Positions 1-9,894 of a DNA stretch of 64,000 nucleotides are shown here, piece after piece (position 1 is the stretch's first letter; every line of letters begins with the position of its first letter). This DNA comes from a virus. The stretch spans positions 16,754-80,753 of the IMG/VR virus record IMGVR_UViG_3300008108_000033; one strand, written 5' to 3'. A model generated the notes under the pieces. It was not told the origin of the DNA. It did not search any database and was given only the letters and a program-made list of their open reading frames with translations. The position numbers and the translations under genes are program-made.

Positions 1-3000
1 ATAAACGGAGTTAAGGCTTTTTATAAAGGTGTAGAAAAAATACGCAACAGTGCCGAGCAGGCATTTTTTGGGTTTGATGAAAAAGCAAACCTTATGTCGA
101 AAACTTTTGGTGATTTATTTATAGCAGAGTCGCAATTCAATTTGAAAATAAAAGAGACTGCTTTTGAAGTTGAAGGTATTACTGGCGACTTAATCGATAT
201 GCAAAAAGAGTATACTAATGTTGGCAAAAGTGTAGAAGAAACCGGATTTAATAGAACAAAATACTTGAAAGAATATACGGAAAACTTCCAAAATGGAATA
301 CGAGACGCAAAGCAACTTCAAGTTTTAACTAAGCAAACTTTATCAACTGAAAGACAACTAGGGCTTGAGGCTGGCAGCTTGGCGGCCGACTTTAGAGCCA
401 TGGCAATGTCGGCCAAACTGAATAATGCACAAACTGGCGCTATTGGAAGAGGAATGGTTGAAGTTGCAAGGAATACCGGGCTTACTTCTAAAAGTATGCA
501 AGAGGCATACAACTTCAGCAAGCCTTTTGTAGAAAATCTTAAAAAAGCAGCAACTTACAGCAGCAGTTCTGCAACGAATATATTAGAAATAGCGGCTAAC
601 GCAAAAAAACTTGGAGTAGAAGAATCTATAACTCCGCTTTTAAATGCCGCCACTAGTTCAGTAGACTTAATCACAAAAAGCAGCAATGAAACCAAGGCTT
701 TTCTATATAATGCAGCTGGCGCTGTAGGTAAAATACAGCAATTGCAACTGGGCATACTAACAAGAAGCAAAAAAGGCATTAGAGAATTAGCTACTGGGAT
801 GGAGAAAGTGCTCCAAGGATTCGGAGTGCGCTCTATGGAGGAAATCGAAAACCTGCCTGATGAAGTTAAGTTTAGACTAAACTTGCAACTAAAGGGCGCG
901 TTCGGAATGGAATTAGGGGAAGTTACAAGAACTATAGAAGCATTCAAGGAGGCTGGCAAGGGACTTTCAACCAGACTAGATGAACTAAACAATAAAAGAA
1001 ACAAAGCTATTACCCTTGAACAAAAATTAGCAATAGAAGAAGAAGAGAGAAGACTTAAGACTTCCGGCACACTGGCTGTTCTTACGGGACTAAGTGAGGC
1101 CACCAAAGGTGCTAAAGACATGGATAAAGCGTTTAGCAACTTTACTCGAAGGCTGCCGGAATTTCAGGAAGATATCAAGGCTTTGGGCGGAGAAATTACT
1201 GACTCTCGGGGTGCGGCAAAGTTCTCTATTGAGGCAGCTGTAAAATCTCTTAATGATGGTCTTACTAAAATAGGAGAAAAGCCGCTTGAATTAAGCCAAC
1301 TAGATATAGAAAAAGCCTTGAATGATAAAGACTCGTTCGCTGCTTTGATGGATGTATTGAATACCGGGCAAAACAAATTGGCCATAGCCCAGAAAGCACA
1401 AACCGATCCGGCGCTAAAAACGTCTTTGGAATTGGAAAAATTAAATGATAATTTGAGAAATGATGTAACAGCTCCGCTTTTAAATGTTCTAAAAGAACAA
1501 CTTGGCATGCAGGGTTTTATGGAAGCTTCTCTTGCCTTCATAGCAGCGGAGATGACTTTTGGTCTCGCTGGTTTAATTGCTTCCAAAATGACTCCACTAG
1601 ATGATTTGTCGAAAGCTATATTGGGTTTTAGTCCTAAAGATTGGCTTAAAGGAATTTTTTATGGCAAAGATGACAAGTCAAAAACAAAAAGTAAAAATTC
1701 TACTAGCGGCACACCCGAAATAAAATGTCCAGAAATGAATCTTGATTGGAAGAGTCTTGGAGGATTTCTTAAAAACGCCGCAATAGGAATCATAGGAATA
1801 ACAGCATTTGTTGGAATGCTGGCTGCGGCTTTGGTAGCGCTTGGATACATAGCTAAGGGAGTTTCTAAAGCAGGCATAGATCCAATAGAAGTGGCCAAGC
1901 AAGTATCTGGCATTATTTTGGCTGGCGTAATTATTCTCACTGAAGCCGGCATAGCCGGTGTGCTTTTGAAGAAAGCCATGGACAAATATGGCAAAGCCAT
2001 AATGTCGCTGTGGTCTGTGGACACTCTTAAATTTGTTGGAATACTGACTTTAATGGCAGTTACCCTCACAGCTCTTTCGGCGGGATTGCTGTATGTTGGC
2101 AAAGCTATTGCAGAATCTTCAGGCATGTCTGCGCAAGACGCTATAGAAACCGGAATCAGGATTGGTGCAATTATAACTGCTGGCACAATTATTTTGGGCG
2201 TCGTTGGCGCAGCAACTTTCGGCCTTGTCAAGGTCATACCGCCATTTGTTGCAGCTGTTAAGGCTTTAAGTTCAGTAGGTTGGCTCGGCGCAGGAATTGT
2301 TGCCGGTGCTTTAGTGGCGCTCCCAATCATAGCCGCCGGACTACTATATCTGTCAATTAAGCTGCTTCAATTTTGCGATACAGTGCTTAAATCCAATCCA
2401 ATAGATACAGCGAGTTTGCAAGAGACCGCTAAAACTGTAGCATTTTTGATGGGCGCTTTTGCAAGTATAGCCGCATCACTTGCTGTGGCCGCTGCATCGG
2501 TTATTGGAGTTGCGGCATTGTTAAAATACGTGCAAAAATTCAAAGTAACTATGACCGACGTTAATAAGGCCGGCTTGTTGATGGGAACTATAGCTCTTGG
2601 AATTGGCGGTTTGTTTGCAAGTTTAGCCGGCAGCATTGCAATAATTGCGGCAATGGATTTGGGGGGCAAAGAAGGTGACTTTGCAAAAGCCGAAAAGAAT
2701 TTAGAAATAATGGGCGGCGTTCTTAAACAGCTTGCGCCAGCATTTTTCGTAATTTTAGGAATTACTGCGGCCTTGACTGCTCTGCAAGTGATGCAGCAAA
2801 AAGTATCCGACGAGACTAAAAAAGTAGACTTAATGGATATAACAAAAAATGTTGGTATTGCAGTTGCATTCATGGAAGCAATACTGTTGGCGCTGCCTCC
2901 GCTTATTTACGCAGTAGTAGAAGTTGCGAAAAAAACCGGAGGTCTAATAGGAGACCCAAAGAAATTTACAAAAGATATGGAAAAATTCCATATTATGATG

Positions 3001-6000
3001 CAGGAATTTTATAAGGCATCATTAATGCTTTTGCCAATAGCGGCTGTGGCAGCGGCAATTGGATTTGCCTTAGAAAAAGCACAAATGAGTCTTTCTAGCG
3101 CTGCTAAAACTCTAGGCAAAGGAGCTTTGGTAGCAGGTCTTCTTATGATAATAGGACTAGCTTTAACCCACATAGCGGCAACAGTGACGAGACTTGTGGG
3201 ATGGATGACCGAGTACGAAATCTTCACTCCGGAGGGCTCGAAAGTATTCGAGGCTCAATTAAAGGCATTTAGTAGCAACATCGGAAGTATAGCTTGGAAT
3301 ATAGCCGCCGCTGGCATCAAGGCTGGGGCCTCATTTGGATCCTTTGTGATAGGCGCGGCAGGATTCGCACTCTTTGGCGCAGGATTTTTATTAGTAGCTA
3401 AGCCGCTGCAAAGCGCTGTTCGTATCATGATGAGACTTACCAATATGTTTTCTATGCTATCTTTAGAAGAGACCAAGGCTTTGCCAATAAAAATTGCCGA
3501 ATTGAAAAACACAATAACTGCAGTAAAAGACGCATTCTACTCTCTGCGAAAATTTTCATTCGATAAGAAAAAAATAGATGAGGCTCTCAATAGATTGCAG
3601 GAAGTAGTATTGCCCTTATCTACCATGGCATCTATAATATCGGACATAAACATAGCGATTTATCAGGCAACAAACACTGCTGCTGCAGCCGCCGGGGCTG
3701 AAGCCGGCAAAGTTATGCTTGATACTATGAAGCAAATAGGAAATTTAATTAAGGAAATAAGCACATCGGCATTCCCATCAAAATCCGAGTTTCAAAAAGT
3801 TATAAAAGACATGGACGGAATTGGCGGATTGATGAAAAAATTTATGGCCTCCACTAAAAAAATAGTTGAGGCACCCATGAAAGAAAAATTAACTAAGGGA
3901 ATGTTAAAGAAAGCGGCCAGCACATACACAGATATTTCGTTAGCCATGTCAAAATTTGCCTCAGTAGTTCACGATTATACTAAGTCAGTGGAAAGCTTGC
4001 AAAAAATAAACGAAAATAAATCTGCGATGGATAAGGTTACCAAAAATGACAACGTAGAAAAACAAGTTGGAGACATGTTGTCATTTTCCAGAAGGCTAAT
4101 AGAAACTGCGGCTAAGGAAGCAGATGAATTTGACGCTGGAAAACAAAATAATGCAATAGCGGTTATACAAAATGCTTCTATGGTACTAAAAGCATTTGTT
4201 ACTGCCATCGAAGGGTTCCAGAAAACTTTGGAGAGCGCAGAAAAAGTTGCGACGTCGTATGGCAACGGATTCGCAACACGCGCAAACAAGATCAAGGAAG
4301 CTGGACGTGCTGCGGACGGCGAAACTGATGAGTTCATAATAGTAATGACAGATATTGCCGGCCAAATGAATAAAATTTTTAACATGCTAGAGAAGTCAAT
4401 AGGATCGAATAATAATCTAAAGGCAAGCAATGTAAACGCTCTCACCGATAAACTTAATCTTTTGGGAATGGCAGTAGAAACATTTGTGCAAGGTTTAGAT
4501 AATTTTGGCGCTACTCTGCAGTCTTCATTTCAAGATACTAGGTGGTTTTTCAATTTCTTCGGACAACAAGGCGTAGGATCTTGGCTTGCACAAAATGCAG
4601 GTGATATTACTCACGGAATTCAAAATACATTTCAAGCCTTAGATGGCATGTTTTATCATTTCACCGACTTAATGTCACGAACTAAATGGGAAAAACAAGT
4701 AAAAAACTTTAAGGAATACTCGGATAACTTCAAAAAGATGACCGACGCTGTAATTAATATGGGGTCTTCATTTTCACAACTGTCAAACGCGATGAAGAAT
4801 CATTTTGCTGTTTTGATACCAGAAAGAGGGCGAGGCGGCAAATACGATAATACTAAATTCGAAAAATATTACAATGATTTAGGAAACATGATAACCAATG
4901 TGGGCAAAGTAATTGACCAAATGGTAAATAAATTAGATGAAAATATGAAATATGATGATGCTGTGTTGGATAAAATTTCCAAAAAGACAACGGCAGTAGA
5001 GCCATTTATTAAAACACTTTTGACTATTTCTGAGTCTGTGGCTAAAATGGCGGCTTTCATGAGTCCAGACCTTCCTAGCGAACAAGAGTTTGAAGCCTCT
5101 GGCAAAAAAATTGCAGGCGCTCTCAAAGGTCTTCTTTCATCTGCAAACGTGATGGCCCAAACAGTTGAGGATGTCGATGTTGTGGCAGACGAAGCCGCCC
5201 TTGGAAAATTGACCACTGTAAGTAAGTTTTTAGATCCACTTCTTTCATTTATAAAAACATTTGCCGAAAAGTCAGATTTGGTTACTAGGGCAAACAAAGA
5301 AGCCGGAATTGTTCCTCCTACTGATAAAATTCGTGAAAATGCCCCTAAACTTGGAGAGGCAATAGGCTCTATCATGGGGCTATATAAAGTTGTCATGGAC
5401 GCAACTGGTTCCATGCCTTCAGATAGCAAAACCGAAGAAGTTTCTAAAAAGCTTGATTCTATAGTTTCTGTTATCAATACAGTAATCACAGTTATCGATA
5501 AACTTAAATTGGCATTTGAAAAATTAGATGACGAGTCTGCAGATGCTGGCGAAATAGCAGGAAAAAAAGACAAAGTGGCGTCTTTGTCAGAAGCAATAAA
5601 AGGCATGTTAGGAAAAGGTGGCGACAACCCATTGATGGATGTGTTCAAGTACATCAAAGAGGGTTTGGTCAAGCCCATGCTGAGAATGAATTTAGATGCA
5701 GACGACATTCAAGAAGCAGCTACGATGTTTGAAGGATTAGGCAAAATAGCAGTTTCGGTTTCCTCGGCAATAACAAGTTTGGGCACTGCCTTTTCCGGTG
5801 TAACTATGGGAAGAGTATCACATTTGGATGTGGCCAGAAAAGTTTTATCTAAGCATAAAGACGAAATTATGGATGTTTTGCTGGCGGTAGCCGACTTTGT
5901 GGTGCCAATAACCAAGCTTGAGATTGACGGCGATGATGCTGAAGACGCTGCGAAAGTATTAACTGGTGCCAGCCAAATGCTTCAGGTGCTGGGTGGGAAA

Positions 6001-7338
6001 CAAAGCGGCCCCGAAGCAGATTTCGGTTTAATAGGATATATGAGCACAAGACTTTCTCAGTTGGTTGAACAGACAGCCAAAGCGGATGGAAAAGTAGACA
6101 TGTCTATGGCCAATAAAGCCAGTGCTGCAATCAATGATTTCTCCAAAGTCTGGAAAACCATGCTGCCTGCTTTAGCAACCCTAATTCAGGGGACTGTCGA
6201 ATTTGGCGGAAGCGGAGACGACGCAGAAGATGCTGCAAAAATTATCGTAGGCACTGAGCAAATTATAAAATCTTTGCCACAGTTACTTGAAAATTTACAG
6301 AATAATTTGCCTACTTTGGTCAAGCAGGCTGAGGGTATTGCCGCTCAAGCTGGATTAGGGCAAAAATTAGAGGGCAAAGCCCCTGCTTTCGCCACTCTGC
6401 TAACCCAAGTATTCGACTTCTTGCGCGAAGCAGTTATAGACCCAGTAGGCAACTTGGAAATGAACTATGACATTGAAGATGTCGCAGATATCATGAATGC
6501 AGCTCTTAATTTATCAGCAAGTTTGGGCGGGCCATTGGGCGGAATCAGCCAAAATTTAGCGCAAGTTTGTGAAAAAATGAAGGAGCAAAAGAATCTAGAT
6601 TGCTTAGAACCGCTCAAAAAATTCTTCTTGGATTTAGGAAACATAGCTGGGGTTGTTGCCAACCCGCAACTCATGGCTGCTTTGGGAAGTGATGAAACCG
6701 TGGAAGCCATAGAAAGGCTACCGGACTTTCTTGAGGCTGTTAAAGGTATATTTTCAGTTGATTTATCTACTATAGATCCTGCCACACTCGGAAATGTAGG
6801 AAATGTATTCTCATCGCTTGACAAATTTGCCCAAGACCTGCTAAAAGGCAATTTAGATTCTGTTGCCAAGAATCTGTCAGACGCAGCACGACAAGTTAGT
6901 GGAGTTGATGAAGCGCTTAGAAGTTTGGTAGCCAGCTTCTCTGGCATCGCAGGAAGTATGTCGGAACTTGGCAAAATTGGCGGCGCAGGTATAAATGTTA
7001 ACGCAAACGTTAATCAAGCATCAACAGTTCCCGGCGATCCAACTCAGCAAGCAGCCAAGGCGGTAGATTTAAATCTCGGTGCAGCCGCAATGGAAGCAGC
7101 CAATCAGGCTGAAATAACAAAACTTGTGGCAAGCAATGAAGCTATAGCGGCAAACACAGCTCAAATGGTGGTTTTGCTCGCCAACATGGGACAATCAGAA
7201 GGTGGTGGGGGCAAAAAGAAGAGCACCGGACTTGGAACCACTGATCCCATGTCATATTTGGCTAAAAAGACATTGAGAGATAGCAGTGCAACCAACTCTG
7301 CAAACTTCGCTGGCGGAGCAAGCATTCCGAAATTTTAA
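1..7338 (+). CDS. Tape measure protein, 5' end outside window
   Basis: The reading frame is open from base 1, in frame with a Met codon at 94, so the gene starts upstream of this window. More than 2,440 codons are visible. The N-terminal part is charged and helical. The stretch from about 1,780 to 3,450 is very rich in Ala, Gly, Ile and Leu with many membrane-like segments. The rest is long Ala/Lys/Asp helical sequence, ending in an Ala/Asn/Gly-rich tail. Great length, helical content and a hydrophobic middle are typical of myovirus tape measures (the role of T4 gp29), which set tail length and help DNA cross the host membrane. It lies immediately upstream of the baseplate genes, where a tape measure is expected. 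The assignment rests on length, composition and position, not on a sequence motif. Confidence 0.85.
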   Translation: MNGVKAFYKGVEKIRNSAEQAFFGFDEKANLMSKTFGDLFIAESQFNLKIKETAFEVEGITGDLIDMQKEYTNVGKSVEETGFNRTKYLKEYTENFQNGIRDAKQLQVLTKQTLSTERQLGLEAGSLAADFRAMAMSAKLNNAQTGAIGRGMVEVARNTGLTSKSMQEAYNFSKPFVENLKKAATYSSSSATNILEIAANAKKLGVEESITPLLNAATSSVDLITKSSNETKAFLYNAAGAVGKIQQLQLGILTRSKKGIRELATGMEKVLQGFGVRSMEEIENLPDEVKFRLNLQLKGAFGMELGEVTRTIEAFKEAGKGLSTRLDELNNKRNKAITLEQKLAIEEEERRLKTSGTLAVLTGLSEATKGAKDMDKAFSNFTRRLPEFQEDIKALGGEITDSRGAAKFSIEAAVKSLNDGLTKIGEKPLELSQLDIEKALNDKDSFAALMDVLNTGQNKLAIAQKAQTDPALKTSLELEKLNDNLRNDVTAPLLNVLKEQLGMQGFMEASLAFIAAEMTFGLAGLIASKMTPLDDLSKAILGFSPKDWLKGIFYGKDDKSKTKSKNSTSGTPEIKCPEMNLDWKSLGGFLKNAAIGIIGITAFVGMLAAALVALGYIAKGVSKAGIDPIEVAKQVSGIILAGVIILTEAGIAGVLLKKAMDKYGKAIMSLWSVDTLKFVGILTLMAVTLTALSAGLLYVGKAIAESSGMSAQDAIETGIRIGAIITAGTIILGVVGAATFGLVKVIPPFVAAVKALSSVGWLGAGIVAGALVALPIIAAGLLYLSIKLLQFCDTVLKSNPIDTASLQETAKTVAFLMGAFASIAASLAVAAASVIGVAALLKYVQKFKVTMTDVNKAGLLMGTIALGIGGLFASLAGSIAIIAAMDLGGKEGDFAKAEKNLEIMGGVLKQLAPAFFVILGITAALTALQVMQQKVSDETKKVDLMDITKNVGIAVAFMEAILLALPPLIYAVVEVAKKTGGLIGDPKKFTKDMEKFHIMMQEFYKASLMLLPIAAVAAAIGFALEKAQMSLSSAAKTLGKGALVAGLLMIIGLALTHIAATVTRLVGWMTEYEIFTPEGSKVFEAQLKAFSSNIGSIAWNIAAAGIKAGASFGSFVIGAAGFALFGAGFLLVAKPLQSAVRIMMRLTNMFSMLSLEETKALPIKIAELKNTITAVKDAFYSLRKFSFDKKKIDEALNRLQEVVLPLSTMASIISDINIAIYQATNTAAAAAGAEAGKVMLDTMKQIGNLIKEISTSAFPSKSEFQKVIKDMDGIGGLMKKFMASTKKIVEAPMKEKLTKGMLKKAASTYTDISLAMSKFASVVHDYTKSVESLQKINENKSAMDKVTKNDNVEKQVGDMLSFSRRLIETAAKEADEFDAGKQNNAIAVIQNASMVLKAFVTAIEGFQKTLESAEKVATSYGNGFATRANKIKEAGRAADGETDEFIIVMTDIAGQMNKIFNMLEKSIGSNNNLKASNVNALTDKLNLLGMAVETFVQGLDNFGATLQSSFQDTRWFFNFFGQQGVGSWLAQNAGDITHGIQNTFQALDGMFYHFTDLMSRTKWEKQVKNFKEYSDNFKKMTDAVINMGSSFSQLSNAMKNHFAVLIPERGRGGKYDNTKFEKYYNDLGNMITNVGKVIDQMVNKLDENMKYDDAVLDKISKKTTAVEPFIKTLLTISESVAKMAAFMSPDLPSEQEFEASGKKIAGALKGLLSSANVMAQTVEDVDVVADEAALGKLTTVSKFLDPLLSFIKTFAEKSDLVTRANKEAGIVPPTDKIRENAPKLGEAIGSIMGLYKVVMDATGSMPSDSKTEEVSKKLDSIVSVINTVITVIDKLKLAFEKLDDESADAGEIAGKKDKVASLSEAIKGMLGKGGDNPLMDVFKYIKEGLVKPMLRMNLDADDIQEAATMFEGLGKIAVSVSSAITSLGTAFSGVTMGRVSHLDVARKVLSKHKDEIMDVLLAVADFVVPITKLEIDGDDAEDAAKVLTGASQMLQVLGGKQSGPEADFGLIGYMSTRLSQLVEQTAKADGKVDMSMANKASAAINDFSKVWKTMLPALATLIQGTVEFGGSGDDAEDAAKIIVGTEQIIKSLPQLLENLQNNLPTLVKQAEGIAAQAGLGQKLEGKAPAFATLLTQVFDFLREAVIDPVGNLEMNYDIEDVADIMNAALNLSASLGGPLGGISQNLAQVCEKMKEQKNLDCLEPLKKFFLDLGNIAGVVANPQLMAALGSDETVEAIERLPDFLEAVKGIFSVDLSTIDPATLGNVGNVFSSLDKFAQDLLKGNLDSVAKNLSDAARQVSGVDEALRSLVASFSGIAGSMSELGKIGGAGINVNANVNQASTVPGDPTQQAAKAVDLNLGAAAMEAANQAEITKLVASNEAIAANTAQMVVLLANMGQSEGGGGKKKSTGLGTTDPMSYLAKKTLRDSSATNSANFAGGASIPKF

Positions 7339-7379
7339 AAAATAAGACTCATATGTAGGTATGGGGTCTAAATAATAAT

Positions 7380-7922
7380 ATGAAAGCTACTACCGATACA
7401 GGAATTCTTAGATTTATAGATGATTGCTACATTCAAGTAGGGAGCTTAGCCCCTATTCAAATGTATATTATGCCAGATATTTCTGATGGACACGATGCTG
7501 CTTACAATCAACAAACTGGTATTGGCAGAAGTTTGCCAGCTTATACATTTGGAAACGGTGGTCCGCGAAATATTAGCTGGACAATTCACCTTTACGCTGA
7601 TTATCCAGAAAGATTGCAGCTAAATCTTCAAACACTAAGAATTATAGAAAGTTGCACATATCCCAGAATTGGAGCAGGCAATCTTCCATTTACTCCGCCT
7701 TCTATATGCAAAATCAAATGTGGTCCTATGTTAGGAGATTATCCGCTGGCCGCAGTTTTGAAAAGTTACAGCGTTAGTTTCCCAACTGACATTATGTGGT
7801 CGGAAAGGATAGGCAATTTCGGCCCAATACCTTATAAATTTGACATTACTTGTCAATTTGAGGTGGTTTACGACGCCAGCCAGCTGCCCGGTGCTGAAAG
7901 AATATTAACGGAAGGAAACTAA
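7380..7922 (+). CDS. Baseplate tube-cap / hub-adaptor protein (CIS-tube-like, gp48/gp54 position)
   Basis: 180 residues. A Leu-rich stretch ending in CTYP is followed by a Pro-Pro dipeptide (about residue 105), a CGPMLGDYPLAAVLKSYSV strand and a late PIPYKFDITCQFEV strand. This order (YP, PP, G-x-x-x-G, strand, basic or proline residue, closing strand) is that of the tube-like domain linking tail tube to hub in contractile systems (Afp7/XkdP family; T4 gp48 and gp54 share the fold). It lies between the tape measure and gp53. The start has no close Shine-Dalgarno, only GGGG about 14 bases upstream. The fold assignment is by eye, and another baseplate role cannot be excluded. Confidence 0.5.
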   Translation: MKATTDTGILRFIDDCYIQVGSLAPIQMYIMPDISDGHDAAYNQQTGIGRSLPAYTFGNGGPRNISWTIHLYADYPERLQLNLQTLRIIESCTYPRIGAGNLPFTPPSICKIKCGPMLGDYPLAAVLKSYSVSFPTDIMWSERIGNFGPIPYKFDITCQFEVVYDASQLPGAERILTEGN

Positions 7923-7923
7923 A

Positions 7924-8259
7924 ATGGCGAACAAATTTACATTTTCAGACTCTTTGCTTCCTACCGATTTCGTTGTTACCACAAGCAGATACGTGAATTC
8001 TGGCGTGGGCTATTATGGCCCGCAAAATAAAATTACTTTCGACATTTATAAAAGAAAAGAAATAACGCAGAGTGTTGATGACAAGTTTATGCTTATTACT
8101 CCGGGCTATCAATATAGGCCAGATTTAGTGAGCCAAAAAGCATATGGCATGCCTGATTATTGGTGGATTATTTTGCAGGCAAATAGGATAAATGATGTAT
8201 ATCAATTTACCACTGGCAAAACTATAAGAATTCCTTTTGACATAACCACAACAACTTAG
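7924..8259 (+). CDS. 53: Baseplate wedge protein, gp53-like
   Basis: 111 residues. The central stretch DDKFMLITPGYQYRPDLVSQ followed by YGMPDYWWIILQANRINDVY and an ending GKTIRIP is the pattern of the T4 gp53 wedge family: an aromatic-rich YRPDL-x-S motif, YG-x-P-x-x-WW, and a final LysM-like G-x-x-I-x-IP strand. In T4, gp53 completes each wedge and allows the wedges to join around the hub. The start follows the previous stop by one base with a GGAA upstream. It lies between the tube-adaptor and hub genes, consistent with a baseplate operon. Confidence 0.85.
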   Translation: MANKFTFSDSLLPTDFVVTTSRYVNSGVGYYGPQNKITFDIYKRKEITQSVDDKFMLITPGYQYRPDLVSQKAYGMPDYWWIILQANRINDVYQFTTGKTIRIPFDITTTT

Positions 8260-8267
8260 GGGAAGTA

Positions 8268-9884
8268 ATGGCTAGAGCAGGAAGAACTTGTTTATTGCCC
8301 GGCGCTGCACAGCAGTTTGCTTGTGGTGTTATTGCAAAACCGCTTATCAATAACTTTAATCAGGCTGTAAAAACTGGATTCGTAACAATAATTTTAGTTA
8401 ACCGCCAAAAAGGTGCTAAAAAAATTACTGTTGGGAATCAATCTTCGCCTTTTTACCAAAACAAAACATTCGTAAAAAGTTTTTCTTTCGGCGGCAATAA
8501 TGACGCCAGTGCCCAATTCGTTTTGTACGATGCTTCAGGAAACGACATTGGTATATTCTTAGAATCATTATATTTAGACAGTTGTACAGCAGTAAACAAT
8601 ACTGTTCTTATAGAATTTGGATGGATTTTGCAAAACACTGATGGCACTGTAACAAAGTACAGCACTGCCGATAAAACATTTGCTCCATACGCCAGATTGG
8701 ATCCGAAAGCAAAACCAAATCCGGGAGGGTTGCTTGGATTCGTCGTTGACAGAATAGAAGTAAATCCTGATGCCGGCGGTGGTTGGCTTTATACAGTATT
8801 TCTTTCAACTCTTTTAGACAAAAGAAACAAGCGTGCTAAATTAGCAACCCCGGCTGGAACAAATAATCATCCTGAAAATTTAAAAAATGCTGCAAAGAAG
8901 GCTTTAAAAAAGATTTGTCCTAAAGGAACAAGGCAGTCTTCTGGTGTTGTGTTATTCGCCAGAGAAGAAGGAAATGGATTTTTGACTGAATTTGGATTTC
9001 CAAATAATGAGGGGGGATTTAAGGGTCCGAGAAGTGTTTGGGATCCTAATCGCCTAAGCTGCGTAGGAGCAGTAAGAAACTGGTTCAATGGCCAAAGAAC
9101 AGATCGCGGACTGGGCATGACCATATACACCGATCCCGCTATCGATGCGCCAAATATAGTAGTTTTGGAATCGGATCCAAGTTTTTGTATAAACCCAAGA
9201 GTTAAATATTGCCCGCAGAAAAGTGGGCCAAAATACATTTACATAGTAAACGGTGGAGATTGTAGTCCGGTTCTATCTTTTAATCCAAAAGTAACGTATT
9301 TTGCTAATGCTAGGCCTCAGGGCGGTGGCACTGGTGCGATGAGTTCAAAAGCTGTTCAGGCCGAAGCGAGAAAATTAAATCCATGTCCGCCTAATATAAA
9401 TGATCCATTTACAGCCGTTGAGAATAGCGCAGAAGGCGTTCAAACGCTGGTAACTGTGCCTAGTGCTGCTATGAATTACAGGTTTCCGACGAATGCTGTA
9501 GAAAAACAGGCAATAGCAATTAATGCAAATATGATTGCAAATGCTGGAAGAATCATGACATCTAACATCGAGGCAGACTTAACAATACAAGGCAACCCGG
9601 AGTTTGTGAATTTGGCAAGATGTCAGGGACTACAAGTGGGAATTATATATTTTAATGTGCCTGCCGTAAATGCAGGGCAGCAACCGGGCATACAAGGGCC
9701 TCCACAACCGGGCCAAACAGACTGGCTTGCTTCTCCTCCGGTAAACAACACCTTTAGCAGACTAGATTATATGATACAGGGTGTTACTCACAACATACAA
9801 GAAAATGGAGATTACATAACAACGTTACGCGTTATGGCTATCCCTGAGTGGGCACAAAAGAAAAAGCGAACCAAGAATAACTAG
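8268..9884 (+). CDS. Baseplate hub protein, gp27/gpD-like
   Basis: 538 residues, with a good Shine-Dalgarno (GGGGAAG) seven bases or fewer before the ATG. The N-terminal half is beta-rich (FVTIILVN, FVKSFSFGG, AQFVLYD) and includes an IEFGWIL strand. The C-terminus closes with a conserved-looking segment, FSRLDYMIQGVTHNIQENGD followed by TLRVMAIPEW, which resembles the last strand-loop of hub proteins, where a T/G-x-x-H-x-I-x-x-G-x-Y-T-T-x-L motif ends the tube-like domain. It sits directly before the OB-fold spike gene, as gp27-type hubs do. No peptidase or lysozyme motif is seen. The exact family was not confirmed. Confidence 0.6.
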   Translation: MARAGRTCLLPGAAQQFACGVIAKPLINNFNQAVKTGFVTIILVNRQKGAKKITVGNQSSPFYQNKTFVKSFSFGGNNDASAQFVLYDASGNDIGIFLESLYLDSCTAVNNTVLIEFGWILQNTDGTVTKYSTADKTFAPYARLDPKAKPNPGGLLGFVVDRIEVNPDAGGGWLYTVFLSTLLDKRNKRAKLATPAGTNNHPENLKNAAKKALKKICPKGTRQSSGVVLFAREEGNGFLTEFGFPNNEGGFKGPRSVWDPNRLSCVGAVRNWFNGQRTDRGLGMTIYTDPAIDAPNIVVLESDPSFCINPRVKYCPQKSGPKYIYIVNGGDCSPVLSFNPKVTYFANARPQGGGTGAMSSKAVQAEARKLNPCPPNINDPFTAVENSAEGVQTLVTVPSAAMNYRFPTNAVEKQAIAINANMIANAGRIMTSNIEADLTIQGNPEFVNLARCQGLQVGIIYFNVPAVNAGQQPGIQGPPQPGQTDWLASPPVNNTFSRLDYMIQGVTHNIQENGDYITTLRVMAIPEWAQKKKRTKNN

Positions 9885-9894
9885 GTGAAAAATT

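Noticed and set aside
4869-5708. Long reverse-strand open frame inside the tape measure gene
   Set aside because: Lies wholly within a clear coding frame, has Ser/Ala/Ile-rich low-complexity sequence, and no ribosome site. It is a shadow of the + strand gene.
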